A stretch of 64,000 bases of DNA from Thauera sp. UBA6194. Its GTDB lineage: Bacteria; Pseudomonadota; Gammaproteobacteria; Burkholderiales; Rhodocyclaceae. Positions 55,884 through 63,633 of this stretch are shown one piece after another (position 1 is the first letter of the stretch; each line of letters begins with the position of its first letter). The stretch is from NCBI GenBank assembly GCA_002422685.1, contig DITC01000054.1, positions 1 to 64,000 on the forward strand, given 5' to 3'. The position numbers and the translations under genes are program-made. The notes under the pieces were generated by a model that saw only the letters and a list, made by a program, of their open reading frames with translations, was not told the DNA's origin and did not search any database.

Positions 55884-56711
55884 ATGAAACAGTTCTGGCT
55901 CACCGCCCGTCTGGACATCGTGGAATCGCTGCGCGCGCGCTGGTTCCAGGTCTACACCCTGGTGTTCGGCGGCATCGTCGCGCTGCTGTTCCTGTTCGGC
56001 CTCACCGAATCGCGCGTGCTCGGCTTCATCGGCCTGTCGCGCCTGCTGGTCACCTATATCCAGCTCACCATGGCGATCCTGCCCATCTTCGTGCTCATCA
56101 CCACGGTGCGCTCCGTGGCCGGAGACCGCGAGGCGGGTGTGTTCGAGTACCTGCTCTCGCTGCCGGTGTCACTGTGGGCCTGGTTCTGGGGCAAGTTCGT
56201 CGGTCGCTACATCGTGATCTTCATGCCGGTGTTCGCCGCCATGGTGCTCGCCGTGGCCTGGGCCACCGTGCAGAACATCGAGGTGCCGTGGGGCATGTTC
56301 GCCTACTACACCGCCCTGATCGCCGCGATGGCGATGTGCTTCCTCGGTTTCGGCATGCTGATCTCGTCGATCGCGCGCACCACCGACGTCGCCCAGGGCG
56401 CGGCCTTCCTCACCTGGCTGCTGTTCCTGCTCTTCCTCGACCTGATCCTGCTCGGCGTGATGATCCAGGAGCGCATCGCCCCCGAGCTGGCGGTCACGAT
56501 CGCGCTCGCCAACCCGCTGCAGGTGTTCCGCACCGCCGCGCTGTCGATGTTCGACCCCCACCTGATCGTGCTCGGCCCCTCGGCCTACGTGATCCTCGAC
56601 CTGTTCGGAACCGAGGGCTACAAGGTGTTCGCCGTGGTCTATCCCGCACTCCTCGGCATCGTCAGCGCCGGTCTCGGCTTCCTGGTCTTCCGTCGCGGCG
56701 ACCTGCCTTGA
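55884..56711 (+). CDS. nosY: NosY, membrane component of the copper-site maturation ABC transporter
   Basis: A 275-residue ABC-2-type permease with six hydrophobic helices and short loops, forming the membrane channel with NosF. The VRSVAGDREAGVFEYLLSLPVS stretch is typical of NosY. It begins 5 bases after nosL and is the last gene of the canonical nos set here. A 117-base gap follows before the extra module. Confidence 0.93.
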   Translation: MKQFWLTARLDIVESLRARWFQVYTLVFGGIVALLFLFGLTESRVLGFIGLSRLLVTYIQLTMAILPIFVLITTVRSVAGDREAGVFEYLLSLPVSLWAWFWGKFVGRYIVIFMPVFAAMVLAVAWATVQNIEVPWGMFAYYTALIAAMAMCFLGFGMLISSIARTTDVAQGAAFLTWLLFLLFLDLILLGVMIQERIAPELAVTIALANPLQVFRTAALSMFDPHLIVLGPSAYVILDLFGTEGYKVFAVVYPALLGIVSAGLGFLVFRRGDLP

Positions 56712-56828
56712 TCGTCGTCCCTGGACCGATCCCGCCCGCATGAGCGCCGACACACCGCGCAGCGAAAACCGGCGCGACCCGTTGCCGAACGGGTTCGCGT
56801 CCGGCCTTGTCTCGCCACGCTCGCCGGC

Positions 56829-57161
56829 ATGAGCCGCCCCTCCAACCGCGTGCTCGGCACCATCCTGATCGCCGCCGCCGCGTTCGGCGGCACCTTCCTC
56901 GATGCGGCCCGGCAACGCATCGCCCACGAGCCCGCGCTGCAGCACACCGAAGCGTTGGTCGAGCGTCTGCGCCTGTCGGACATCGCGCTGTTTACCGAGG
57001 CGCGCTACACGCGCCACCTCTCGCAGGCCGATCTGCACTCGGCCTTTCAGGATCACCCCGTGGCGCTCGAGCACTTCCCCTCGGGTTCGATGCTCCCACC
57101 GCCGCAAACCCTGCTGAAACGCCATGAACCGCTGGATCGAGAAGCAGCGCCATCTGATTGA
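56829..57161 (+). CDS. Small exported or membrane-anchored protein of unknown function
   Basis: A 110-residue protein with one N-terminal hydrophobic segment (VLGTILIAAAAFGGTFLDAA) that could be an uncleaved anchor. The remainder is soluble and ends with HFPSGSMLPPP. I do not recognise a family. It overlaps the start of the permease by 38 bases, which argues that it is real and coupled to it. Its length and place suggest an accessory of the ABC exporter. Confidence 0.62.
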   Translation: MSRPSNRVLGTILIAAAAFGGTFLDAARQRIAHEPALQHTEALVERLRLSDIALFTEARYTRHLSQADLHSAFQDHPVALEHFPSGSMLPPPQTLLKRHEPLDREAAPSD

Positions 57162-58260
57162 CTTCACCGCCAATTCACTGGCGCGACGCAAGGCCCGCAG
57201 CCTGGGCCTGCTCGTCGTCTACACCCTGCTCGTGTTCGTGCTGGCCTCGGTCTCGCTCTACACCCACGCGTTGCGCAACGAGGCCACGCGCGTCCTCGCC
57301 GGCACGCCCGAGATCGTGCTGCAGCGCCTCATCGCCGGCCGCCACGACCTGATCCCGCCCGGCTACATGGACTCGGTCGGCCGCCTGCGCGGCGTGCAGA
57401 AGATCGAAGGCCGGCTGTGGGGCTACTACTACGACAGCGTGATGAAGGCGAACTACACCTTCATGGTGCCGACCGACCGCACGGTGGCCGACGGCGAGAT
57501 CATCGTCGGCCCGGCGCTCGAGCGCTCGCGCGGGCTGGCGGCGGGCAACGGCATCTCGTTCCGCTCGTACTCGGGCGAACTGCACACCTTCATCATCACC
57601 GAGGTGCTGCCGCACGAATCCGAGCTCGTCAGCGCCGACCTGGTGTTGATGAGCGAGGCCGACTTCCGCCGCTTCTTCACCTACCCCGAGGGGCAATACA
57701 CCGACATCGCACTGTGGGTGGCCAACCCGCGCGAGGTTCGCAACGTCGGCCTCAAGCTCATGGAGAAGCTCCCCGACTCGCGCCCCATCCTGCGCGAGGA
57801 GGTGCTGCGCACCTACGCCTCGATCTTCGACTGGCGCGAGGGCATGATGCTGGCCCTGCTCTCGGCCGCCATCCTCGCCTTCGGCATCTTCGCGTGGGAG
57901 AAAGCCGCCGGCCTGTCCGCGGAGGAGAAGCGCGAGATCGGCATCCTCAAGGCGATCGGCTGGGAAACCGGCGACGTGATCGCGATGAAATTCTGGGAGG
58001 GCCTGCTGATCTCGCTGCTCGCCTTCCTGCTCGGCTACGTGGCGGCCTACATCCACGTCTTCCACGGAAACTTCGCCCTGCTGCAGCCGGTCCTCAAAGG
58101 GTGGGCCGTGCTGTACCCGAGCTTCTCCCTGACGCCGAAGATCGACGGCCTGCAGGTGGCGACGCTGTTCCTGTTCACGGTACTGCCCTACACCGCGGCG
58201 ACGCTGGTGCCGATCTGGAGCGCCGCCACCACCGACCCCGACACCGTGATGCGAGGCTGA
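57124..58260 (+). CDS. FtsX/MacB/LolE-type ABC transporter permease
   Basis: A 378-residue protein with one helix at about 25-48, a periplasmic domain of about 185 residues, then three helices near 235-260, 285-310 and 345-365, the four-helix plan of LolC/E, MacB and FtsX. The EKREIGILKAIGWETGDVI motif is the coupling helix. These transporters act on envelope lipoproteins, peptides or cell-wall enzymes rather than importing solutes. The ATPase starts 4 bases downstream. In the nos context it may act on a Nos lipoprotein or on peptides. Confidence 0.85.
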   Translation: MNRWIEKQRHLIDFTANSLARRKARSLGLLVVYTLLVFVLASVSLYTHALRNEATRVLAGTPEIVLQRLIAGRHDLIPPGYMDSVGRLRGVQKIEGRLWGYYYDSVMKANYTFMVPTDRTVADGEIIVGPALERSRGLAAGNGISFRSYSGELHTFIITEVLPHESELVSADLVLMSEADFRRFFTYPEGQYTDIALWVANPREVRNVGLKLMEKLPDSRPILREEVLRTYASIFDWREGMMLALLSAAILAFGIFAWEKAAGLSAEEKREIGILKAIGWETGDVIAMKFWEGLLISLLAFLLGYVAAYIHVFHGNFALLQPVLKGWAVLYPSFSLTPKIDGLQVATLFLFTVLPYTAATLVPIWSAATTDPDTVMRG

Positions 58261-58264
58261 GGCC

Positions 58265-58957
58265 ATGCTCGAACTCGCCAACATCCGCAAGGCCTTCAAC
58301 CAGGGCCAGCACAACGAATACTGGGCGCTGAAGGGCATCGACATCGACATCCCGCCCGCGCAGGTGAACGTGCTCAAGGGCCCGTCCGGCTCGGGCAAGA
58401 CCACGCTGCTCACCATCCTCGGCTGCCTCGCGCGCCCGACCGAAGGCCGGGTGCGGCTCAAGGGCGAGGACATCTCCGGCCTGCCCGAGCGCTTCCTCAC
58501 CGAGATCCGGCGCAGCACCTTCGGCTTCATCTTCCAGCAGTTCAACCTGGTGCGGGGCTTGTCGGCGGTCGAGAACATCATCCTGCCCGGCTACCCGACC
58601 GGCACTCCGCGTGGCCGGCTGCTGGAACGCGCCGAGGCCTTGCTCGCCGAGATGCAGCTCTCGCACCGGCGCGACGCGAAGGTGGAGTGGCTCTCGGGCG
58701 GCGAACAGCAGCGCGTGGCGATCTGCCGCGCGCTCATCAACGACCCCGAGATCCTCATCGCCGACGAGCCCACGGCCAACCTCGACAGCAAGCTTTCGGC
58801 CGAATTTCTCGTCATCCTGCAGCGCCTGGCCGCGGCAGGCCGCACCGTGATTCTGACCAGCCACGATCCGCTGGTGGTGGAGTCCGACGTCGTCGACCGT
58901 GTCTATTCGCTGCGCGACGGCCAGCTCATCGGCGTGCAGGACAAGGCGATCGCATGA
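58265..58957 (+). CDS. LolD/MacB-type ABC transporter ATPase
   Basis: A 230-residue ATPase paired with the preceding permease. Walker A is GPSGSGKT (39-46), the signature LSGGEQQR, Walker B LIADEPTANLD. The FIFQQFNLVRGLSAVENI Q-loop region is typical of the LolD/MacB group. It is distinct from NosF, which lacks this region. Its stop overlaps the start of the next gene by 4 bases (ATGA). Confidence 0.9.
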   Translation: MLELANIRKAFNQGQHNEYWALKGIDIDIPPAQVNVLKGPSGSGKTTLLTILGCLARPTEGRVRLKGEDISGLPERFLTEIRRSTFGFIFQQFNLVRGLSAVENIILPGYPTGTPRGRLLERAEALLAEMQLSHRRDAKVEWLSGGEQQRVAICRALINDPEILIADEPTANLDSKLSAEFLVILQRLAAAGRTVILTSHDPLVVESDVVDRVYSLRDGQLIGVQDKAIA

Positions 58958-59964
58958 TCTTCCAGCCTGCCATCATCGCCCTGCTGCTGGCCGCCGGCCT
59001 GAGCCTGGTCATGCTGGCAGCGGCCTCGCCCTTTGCCCTCCAGGTGCTGCGCCACTGGGACCTCGGCAGCGGCAGCGAGCGCCAGTTGCGCCTCGAGCGC
59101 ATGACCTACCTGTTCTCGATGCTGGTGGCGCTGGTGTGCGGGCTGCAACTGCTGGCGACGCTGCTGTTCGTGTTCAACGCCGACAAGATGTCGGTGATGT
59201 TCGTCGGCGCGATGTGCGCGGTGGGTGCGCTCAACGCCAACGAGTACGGCTTTCCGGCGCTGTACGCACAGCTCGTGCTGTTCTTCGTCGCCACGAGCTG
59301 GCTGGCGGTCAACCGCCTCGACAACAGCGCGCGCGACTATCCCCTCATCCGCGTCAAGTACGTGCTGCTGCTGACCTACGTGCCACTGGCTGCGCTGGTG
59401 CTGTGGCTGCAGTTCAACTACTTCATCCGCCTCGAGGCCGACGTCATCACCTCGTGCTGCGGCAGCATGTTCTCCGAGGAGGCCGACACCGTCGCGAGCG
59501 AGGTCAGCGCGATGGCACCGCGCGACGCGATGATCCTGTTCTACGCGGTGATGAGCGCAGCCATCCTGCTCGCAGCCTGGCACTGGAAGAGCGCCACCCG
59601 CGGCATCTGGAGCGGACTCGCCGTGGGCGCGAGCGCCATCGGCGCCTTCTTCGCCGGGCTCATGGGCGTGGTCGCCTTCGTGTCGCTGTACATCTACGAG
59701 CACCCCAATCACCACTGTCCGTTCTGCATCCTGAAGCCGGAATACGACTACCAGGGCTATGCGCTCTATGTGCCATTGTTCACCGCCGCCGCTGCGGGGC
59801 TGGCGGCGGGCGTACTGACCCTGTTCGCGCGCCGCCCCAGCCTGGCGGCGCTCGCACCGCGCGCGAGCGCACGCCTGGCCGGCATCGCGGCGCTCGGGTT
59901 TGCGCTCTTCCTGGCGGTGGCGAGCTTCATGGTGCTGAACTCCAACCTGATCCTGCTCGACTGA
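58954..59964 (+). CDS. Polytopic membrane protein with Cys-Cys and HHCPFC motifs
   Basis: I do not recognise a named family. The 336-residue protein has about eight hydrophobic helices. Two Cys motifs stand out: SCCG at 167-170, in an inter-helix loop, and HHCPFC at 253-258, next to a helix. A CxxC beside His residues suggests thiol-disulfide exchange or metal binding, as in VKOR- or DsbD-like proteins, although it lacks their overall sequence. It lies between the ABC pair and a TlpA-like lipoprotein and is translationally coupled to both. Confidence 0.7.
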   Translation: MIFQPAIIALLLAAGLSLVMLAAASPFALQVLRHWDLGSGSERQLRLERMTYLFSMLVALVCGLQLLATLLFVFNADKMSVMFVGAMCAVGALNANEYGFPALYAQLVLFFVATSWLAVNRLDNSARDYPLIRVKYVLLLTYVPLAALVLWLQFNYFIRLEADVITSCCGSMFSEEADTVASEVSAMAPRDAMILFYAVMSAAILLAAWHWKSATRGIWSGLAVGASAIGAFFAGLMGVVAFVSLYIYEHPNHHCPFCILKPEYDYQGYALYVPLFTAAAAGLAAGVLTLFARRPSLAALAPRASARLAGIAALGFALFLAVASFMVLNSNLILLD

Positions 59965-60500
59965 TGCCCACACCGATGAAGCGCGCCACAGCCTCCCACG
60001 CCGTCCGCGGCACGCTCGTCGCGCTCGCCTGCGTCGTGCTTGCCGCCTGCGGCAGTCCCGACACCGGCCCCAAGACGGGCAGCCCCGCGCCCCGCTTCGA
60101 GGCCACCGACATCGACGGCAGCGTACGCAGGTTCCCCGAGGACTACGCGGGGCGCCCGGTGATCCTGGACTTCTGGGCCGACTGGTGCCGCTACTGCGTG
60201 GGCCACATGCAGCGCGTCGATGCCCTGCAGCGCGAGCATGCCGAAAGCGGCCTCGCGGTGATCGCCATCAACGTCGCGCAGGACCGCAGCACCGCCGCCG
60301 CCTTCCTCGACAAGCTCGGCGTCGGCTTCTCGAGCGTACTCGACCCCGACTCCCGCATCACGAAACAATACGGCGTGCAGGGCCTGCCGATCACCTACTT
60401 CGTGGACAAGGAAGGCCGCATCGCCGGCAAGATCATCGGCGAAGCCGACGAAAAACTGCTCAACTCGCAGCTATCCCGCATACTTCCAGCACCACAGTAG
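59964..60500 (+). CDS. TlpA/ResA-like thioredoxin lipoprotein
   Basis: A 178-residue lipoprotein (lipobox LAAC, Cys29) with a thioredoxin fold. The redox motif is WCRYC (Cys75 and Cys78), and the cis-proline is in GLPITYF. TlpA and ResA reduce Cys pairs outside the membrane, for instance before copper insertion or haem attachment. Its ATG overlaps the stop of the membrane protein gene (TGATG), so it should be made with it. It may keep the cysteines of NosL, the CuA site or the membrane protein reduced. Confidence 0.88.
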   Translation: MPTPMKRATASHAVRGTLVALACVVLAACGSPDTGPKTGSPAPRFEATDIDGSVRRFPEDYAGRPVILDFWADWCRYCVGHMQRVDALQREHAESGLAVIAINVAQDRSTAAAFLDKLGVGFSSVLDPDSRITKQYGVQGLPITYFVDKEGRIAGKIIGEADEKLLNSQLSRILPAPQ

Positions 60501-60544
60501 ACCCAGGTCAAGGACAGGTGGCGACACCACGCCGACCATTGCCC

Positions 60545-60561
60545 AAAAGCCCTACGCTTTT
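60545..60561 (+). other. Small inverted repeat AAAAGC/GCTTTT
   Basis: AAAAGC (60545-60550) and GCTTTT (60556-60561) form a 6-bp stem with a 5-base loop in the 105-base gap between the TlpA-like gene and the second NosL-type gene. It ends in T residues but is short and weak; it could partly terminate transcription. Confidence 0.3.
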
Positions 60562-60605
60562 CGCCATACCGCCGGCCAGCGACCGGCCTAATTGAGGAGC
60601 ACACC

Positions 60606-61217
60606 ATGGATCGCAGAGAAGCCCTGAAGATGTCCGTTCTGGCCAGCATCGGTCTGGCCGCCGCCGGCAAGGCCAATGCCCAGTCGAGCTGCCCCAGCGA
60701 CGGCACCCCGGCCCAGTTCATCCCCAAGACCGCGCCCGATGCGCAGCCGCAGGTCGATGACATCGCCAAGTATCCCAAGTGCCCGTACTGCGGCATGGAC
60801 CGCAAGCAGTTCCACCACTCGCGCATGGTCGTGCATTACGCCGACGACCTCGCCGACGGCACCTGCTCGCTGCACTGCTCGGCGCTCAGCCTGTCGCTCA
60901 ACATCGACCGCGATCCGAAGGCGCTGTGGGTCGCGGACAACGCCGCCGAGGGTGACACCAAGCCGCTGGTCGAGGTCGAGAACGCGAGCTTCCTGGTCGG
61001 CAGCAAGCTGCCTGGCGTGATGACCGCGCGCAGCAAGGTCGCCTACGCCAGCGCCGACGCGGCCAAGGCCTCGCAGGCCGCCAATGGCGGCGAGATCACC
61101 GACTTCGACGGCGCGCTGCTCGCCGCCTACACCGACATGGCGGGCGACGTCAGCCGCATTCGCAAGAACCGCGCCGAGCGTCGGCGCAAGATGATGGAGA
61201 AGCAGAACAAGTCATGA
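60606..61217 (+). CDS. NosL-family protein (copy 2)
   Basis: A 203-residue protein with an N-terminal signal containing an RR pair (MDRREALKM), not a lipobox. The copper motif CPYCGM is at 59-64, and the HHSRMV and CSLHCSALS residues downstream may add ligands. The C-terminal part is longer than in classical NosL and ends in a basic run (RKNRAERRRKMMEKQ). It is the second NosL-type protein of the locus; its stop overlaps the next start. Confidence 0.85.
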   Translation: MDRREALKMSVLASIGLAAAGKANAQSSCPSDGTPAQFIPKTAPDAQPQVDDIAKYPKCPYCGMDRKQFHHSRMVVHYADDLADGTCSLHCSALSLSLNIDRDPKALWVADNAAEGDTKPLVEVENASFLVGSKLPGVMTARSKVAYASADAAKASQAANGGEITDFDGALLAAYTDMAGDVSRIRKNRAERRRKMMEKQNKS

Positions 61218-61702
61218 AGACCCTGCTTGCCCTCGTCTTCGCGGCCTGGACGAGCTTCGCGCTCGCCCAGGCGCCGGCGGCCGACCTGCCCAAGCCGGGC
61301 GAAAAAGACCTATGCCCGGTGTGCGGCATGCTCACTGCCAAATACCCGAACTGGATCGCGACCATCGTCTACAAGGACGGGCACGCGCACTTCTTCGACG
61401 GCGCCAAGGACATGTTCAAGTTCTGGCACGACCCGGCCAAGTACGTCGCCGGTCATAGCCGCGACCAGATCGAGCGCATCGCGGTGACCGAGTACTACGG
61501 TCTGCAATCCATCGACGCCAGGGCGGCGTACTACGTCGTCGGCTCGGACGTGCTCGGCCCCATGGGCCACGAGTTCGTCCCGCTCGAAACAGCAGAGGAC
61601 GCCGCCGATTTCCTCAAGGAGCACAAGGGTGCGCGCATCCTGCGCTTCGACGAGGTCGGCGCCGAACTCCCCGTCATGCTCGATCAGGGGCGTTTCGAGT
61701 AA
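61214..61702 (+). CDS. NosL-family protein (copy 3)
   Basis: A 162-residue periplasmic protein with a Sec signal (about 1-19) and the motif CPVCGM at 34-39, followed by the NosL pattern HFFDGAKDMFKFW and a conserved Met-rich and Gly-rich end (GPMGHEFVPL). It lacks a lipobox, so it would be free in the periplasm. It is coupled to copy 2 by a 4-base ATGA overlap and ends the cluster before a terminator. Confidence 0.9.
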   Translation: MKTLLALVFAAWTSFALAQAPAADLPKPGEKDLCPVCGMLTAKYPNWIATIVYKDGHAHFFDGAKDMFKFWHDPAKYVAGHSRDQIERIAVTEYYGLQSIDARAAYYVVGSDVLGPMGHEFVPLETAEDAADFLKEHKGARILRFDEVGAELPVMLDQGRFE

Positions 61703-61735
61703 GTCCCGACCGGGCACAAACCCGCCCGCTCGTTC

Positions 61736-61774
61736 AAGGCCGGCCGCGAACGCACTGTTCGCAGCCGGCCTTTT
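61736..61774 (+). terminator. Terminator at the end of the nos cluster
   Basis: AAGGCCGGC (61736-61744) pairs with GCCGGCCTT (61764-61772), and an inner stem GCGAAC/GTTCGC (61746-61751, 61757-61762) sits within. A T4 run (61771-61774) follows. It is a typical intrinsic terminator just after the last NosL-type gene and before a converging gene. Confidence 0.85.
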
Positions 61775-61776
61775 CT

Positions 61777-62277
61777 TCACTGGAGCAGACGCTGCGCCGC
61801 CTCATCCAGATCGGCCCGCCGCACCAGTCCCATCTTGCTACCCACCGCTTTGCCGTCACGACCGATGTACACCGTAAACGGCAGGCCGGCCTGCTCGTTG
61901 CCCAGCGCCTTCATGAGCGGAATCCCATCCTTGCCCGCCACCGCCACCGGGTAGCGCATGTCGTAGGCCTTGGCGAAATCACGCACGGTATCGAGCTTGT
62001 CCGAGGCCTCGACCGAAACGCCGATCACCTCGATACCGCCTTCGCCCTGCGCTTCGCGCAAGTGCACGAGCTCGGGGATCTCCTCACGACACGGACCGCA
62101 CCAGCGCGCCCAGAAGTTGACGATCAACGGGCGGCCCCGATACTGCTCCATGGCAAGCGTCTCGCCTTCCAGCCCGGTGAAGCTGGACGCGAAGAACGCC
62201 TCGGTATCGATGCCTTCCGCGGCATGCGCATGCATGACGAAGCCGAAGCCGAGCACGGCAACAAGCGTCCTGATCAT
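61777..62277 (-). CDS. Exported TlpA-family thioredoxin-like protein
   Basis: A 166-residue periplasmic protein with a Sec signal (MIRTLVAVLGFGFVMHAHA) and a WCGPC redox motif (Cys60 and Cys63), with cis-Pro in GLPFTVYIG. It lacks a lipobox, unlike the TlpA-like protein of the nos module. It converges on the nos terminator. The two are the only TlpA-type proteins of the window, so a link is possible but not shown. The start at 62277 begins the signal peptide; the frame is open further upstream. Confidence 0.87.
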   Translation of the reverse strand: MIRTLVAVLGFGFVMHAHAAEGIDTEAFFASSFTGLEGETLAMEQYRGRPLIVNFWARWCGPCREEIPELVHLREAQGEGGIEVIGVSVEASDKLDTVRDFAKAYDMRYPVAVAGKDGIPLMKALGNEQAGLPFTVYIGRDGKAVGSKMGLVRRADLDEAAQRLLQ

Positions 62278-62515
62278 TGCGACAGTTCCTTGAATGCGTT
62301 TGAAAGGCGGACAGGGATCGCCCCTGTCCGCAGTGAAAGCCGCACGATTGTGCCAAGCATCGGAACTGACCGCATCGACGCGGATCAATTCCCCTGCATG
62401 CGAACCTGCCCCGGTCTCATCCGCTTACGCCGCGCGCATTGCAAGCGCTACCTGCAGGGGGTAGCCTGTATTTGGTTCGATTCAAGATTTTCAGCCACCC
62501 ACCAGGAGATGACAC
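62278..62515. other. Divergent intergenic region
   Basis: The 238-base gap between the TlpA-family gene and the DUF883 gene must carry both promoters. A TTGCAA at 62439-62444 is a candidate -35 for the rightward gene, but I see no good -10 at the right distance. The gene is preceded by an AGGAG ribosome site. Confidence 0.4.
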
Positions 62516-62827
62516 ATGAGCACGACCACCCACCCCTCCAAGGACAAGCTCGTCGATGACCTGAAGTCGCTGATCTCGGACGCCGAAGATCTGCTCAAGC
62601 TCACCGCCGACCAGAAGGGCGAACAGCTGGGCGATCTGCGCACCCGCATGGGCCAGCGCGTGGCGGTTGCCAAGGAACGTCTGGCCGACGCCGAAGCTGC
62701 GCTCGTCGACTCCGGCAAGAAGGCCGTGCGCGTGACCGACGACTACGTCCATGAGAACCCCTGGCAGTCGGTCGGCGTCGCGGCCGGCGTCGCCTTCCTG
62801 CTCGGCCTGCTGGTCAGCCGCCGCTGA
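62516..62827 (+). CDS. DUF883/ElaB-YqjD-family protein
   Basis: A 103-residue helical protein with a heptad-like charged region and a C-terminal membrane helix (VGVAAGVAFLLGLLV) ending in Arg-Arg. ElaB/YqjD-type proteins bind ribosomes at the inner membrane in stationary phase and affect stress tolerance. It heads a yqjD-yqjE-yqjK-like trio at 4-16 base spacing. Confidence 0.88.
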   Translation: MSTTTHPSKDKLVDDLKSLISDAEDLLKLTADQKGEQLGDLRTRMGQRVAVAKERLADAEAALVDSGKKAVRVTDDYVHENPWQSVGVAAGVAFLLGLLVSRR

Positions 62828-62831
62828 TTCG

Positions 62832-63215
62832 ATGAGCACGGAACCCAGGCCTCGCCTGGCCGACAGCCTGCACGGCATCGTCGATGCCGGGCTGCAGACG
62901 GCGCAAACGCGGCTGGAACTACTCGCCGTCGAGCTTCAGGAAGAAAAGCTCCGTCTCACCGGCCTCGCGCTCAACACGGTGCTGGCGGGGCTGTTGCTCG
63001 GCTTCGGCCTGGTGTTCCTGATGGTCTTCCTGACCGTGCTGTTCTGGGAAGAACACCGCCTGCTCGCGCTCGGCATCTCCACCGCGGTGTGCATCGGTGG
63101 CGGGCTGTTGGCGGCGAGCAACGCGGCGCGCGCCTTCCGCAGCGGCACGAAGCTTTTTTCCGCCAGCCTCGCCGAGCTCGCCCGCGATCGCGCGGCGCTG
63201 CGCAAGCCGGACTGA
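62832..63215 (+). CDS. YqjE-like phage-holin-superfamily membrane protein
   Basis: A 127-residue protein with an amphipathic N-terminal helix, two membrane helices (about 47-70 and 78-98) and a charged tail. It fits the phage-holin-3-6-like YqjE family that is found with DUF883 genes. It starts 4 bases after the DUF883 gene. Confidence 0.8.
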   Translation: MSTEPRPRLADSLHGIVDAGLQTAQTRLELLAVELQEEKLRLTGLALNTVLAGLLLGFGLVFLMVFLTVLFWEEHRLLALGISTAVCIGGGLLAASNAARAFRSGTKLFSASLAELARDRAALRKPD

Positions 63216-63231
63216 ACACGGCGGCACGCAC

Positions 63232-63633
63232 ATGGACGCTCGCCAGATCGATCTCGCGCTACGCAAGCAGAAGCTGCAGATGCGCGCCGGCGTCCAGCGC
63301 GGCGACATCGCGCGCCGTCTCGCCGGCATCGACGGCGCGCTCGACCGCGTCGATTCGCTGCGCGACAACCTCGCCTGGGCCAAGGACAGGATCCCGGTAC
63401 TGTCGGTCGCGCTGATCACCGTGCTCGCCCTCAAGCCGCGCACCACGCTGCGCCTGGCAAAGCGCGGATGGATGGGCTGGCTGCTGGTGCGCCAGATGCG
63501 CGGCGGCCGCCTGTCGGCGTTGCTGCCGACCGCGATCCCGCTGCTGCGCGGCCTGCTCGCGGTCCTCAGGCGCCGGCTCGAGTCTTCGGAAGGATCAGGT
63601 TCAACAGCACCGCGACGACGCCGCACAGGCTGA
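63232..63633 (+). CDS. YqjK-like helical protein
   Basis: A 133-residue basic protein, mostly helical, with a hydrophobic stretch IPVLSVALITVLALK about residue 53-68 and an Arg-rich tail. It is third in the yqjD-yqjE order, so a YqjK-like role is inferred from place and length. Its last 68 bases overlap the end of the converging uracil permease gene, so its true end should be checked. Confidence 0.68.
   Translation: MDARQIDLALRKQKLQMRAGVQRGDIARRLAGIDGALDRVDSLRDNLAWAKDRIPVLSVALITVLALKPRTTLRLAKRGWMGWLLVRQMRGGRLSALLPTAIPLLRGLLAVLRRRLESSEGSGSTAPRRRRTG

Noticed and set aside
56740..56832. 30-residue frame ending in an ATGA overlap with the small exported protein
   Set aside because: It has no clear ribosome site and an unremarkable composition. 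The overlap is suggestive, but I do not trust it enough to call a gene.
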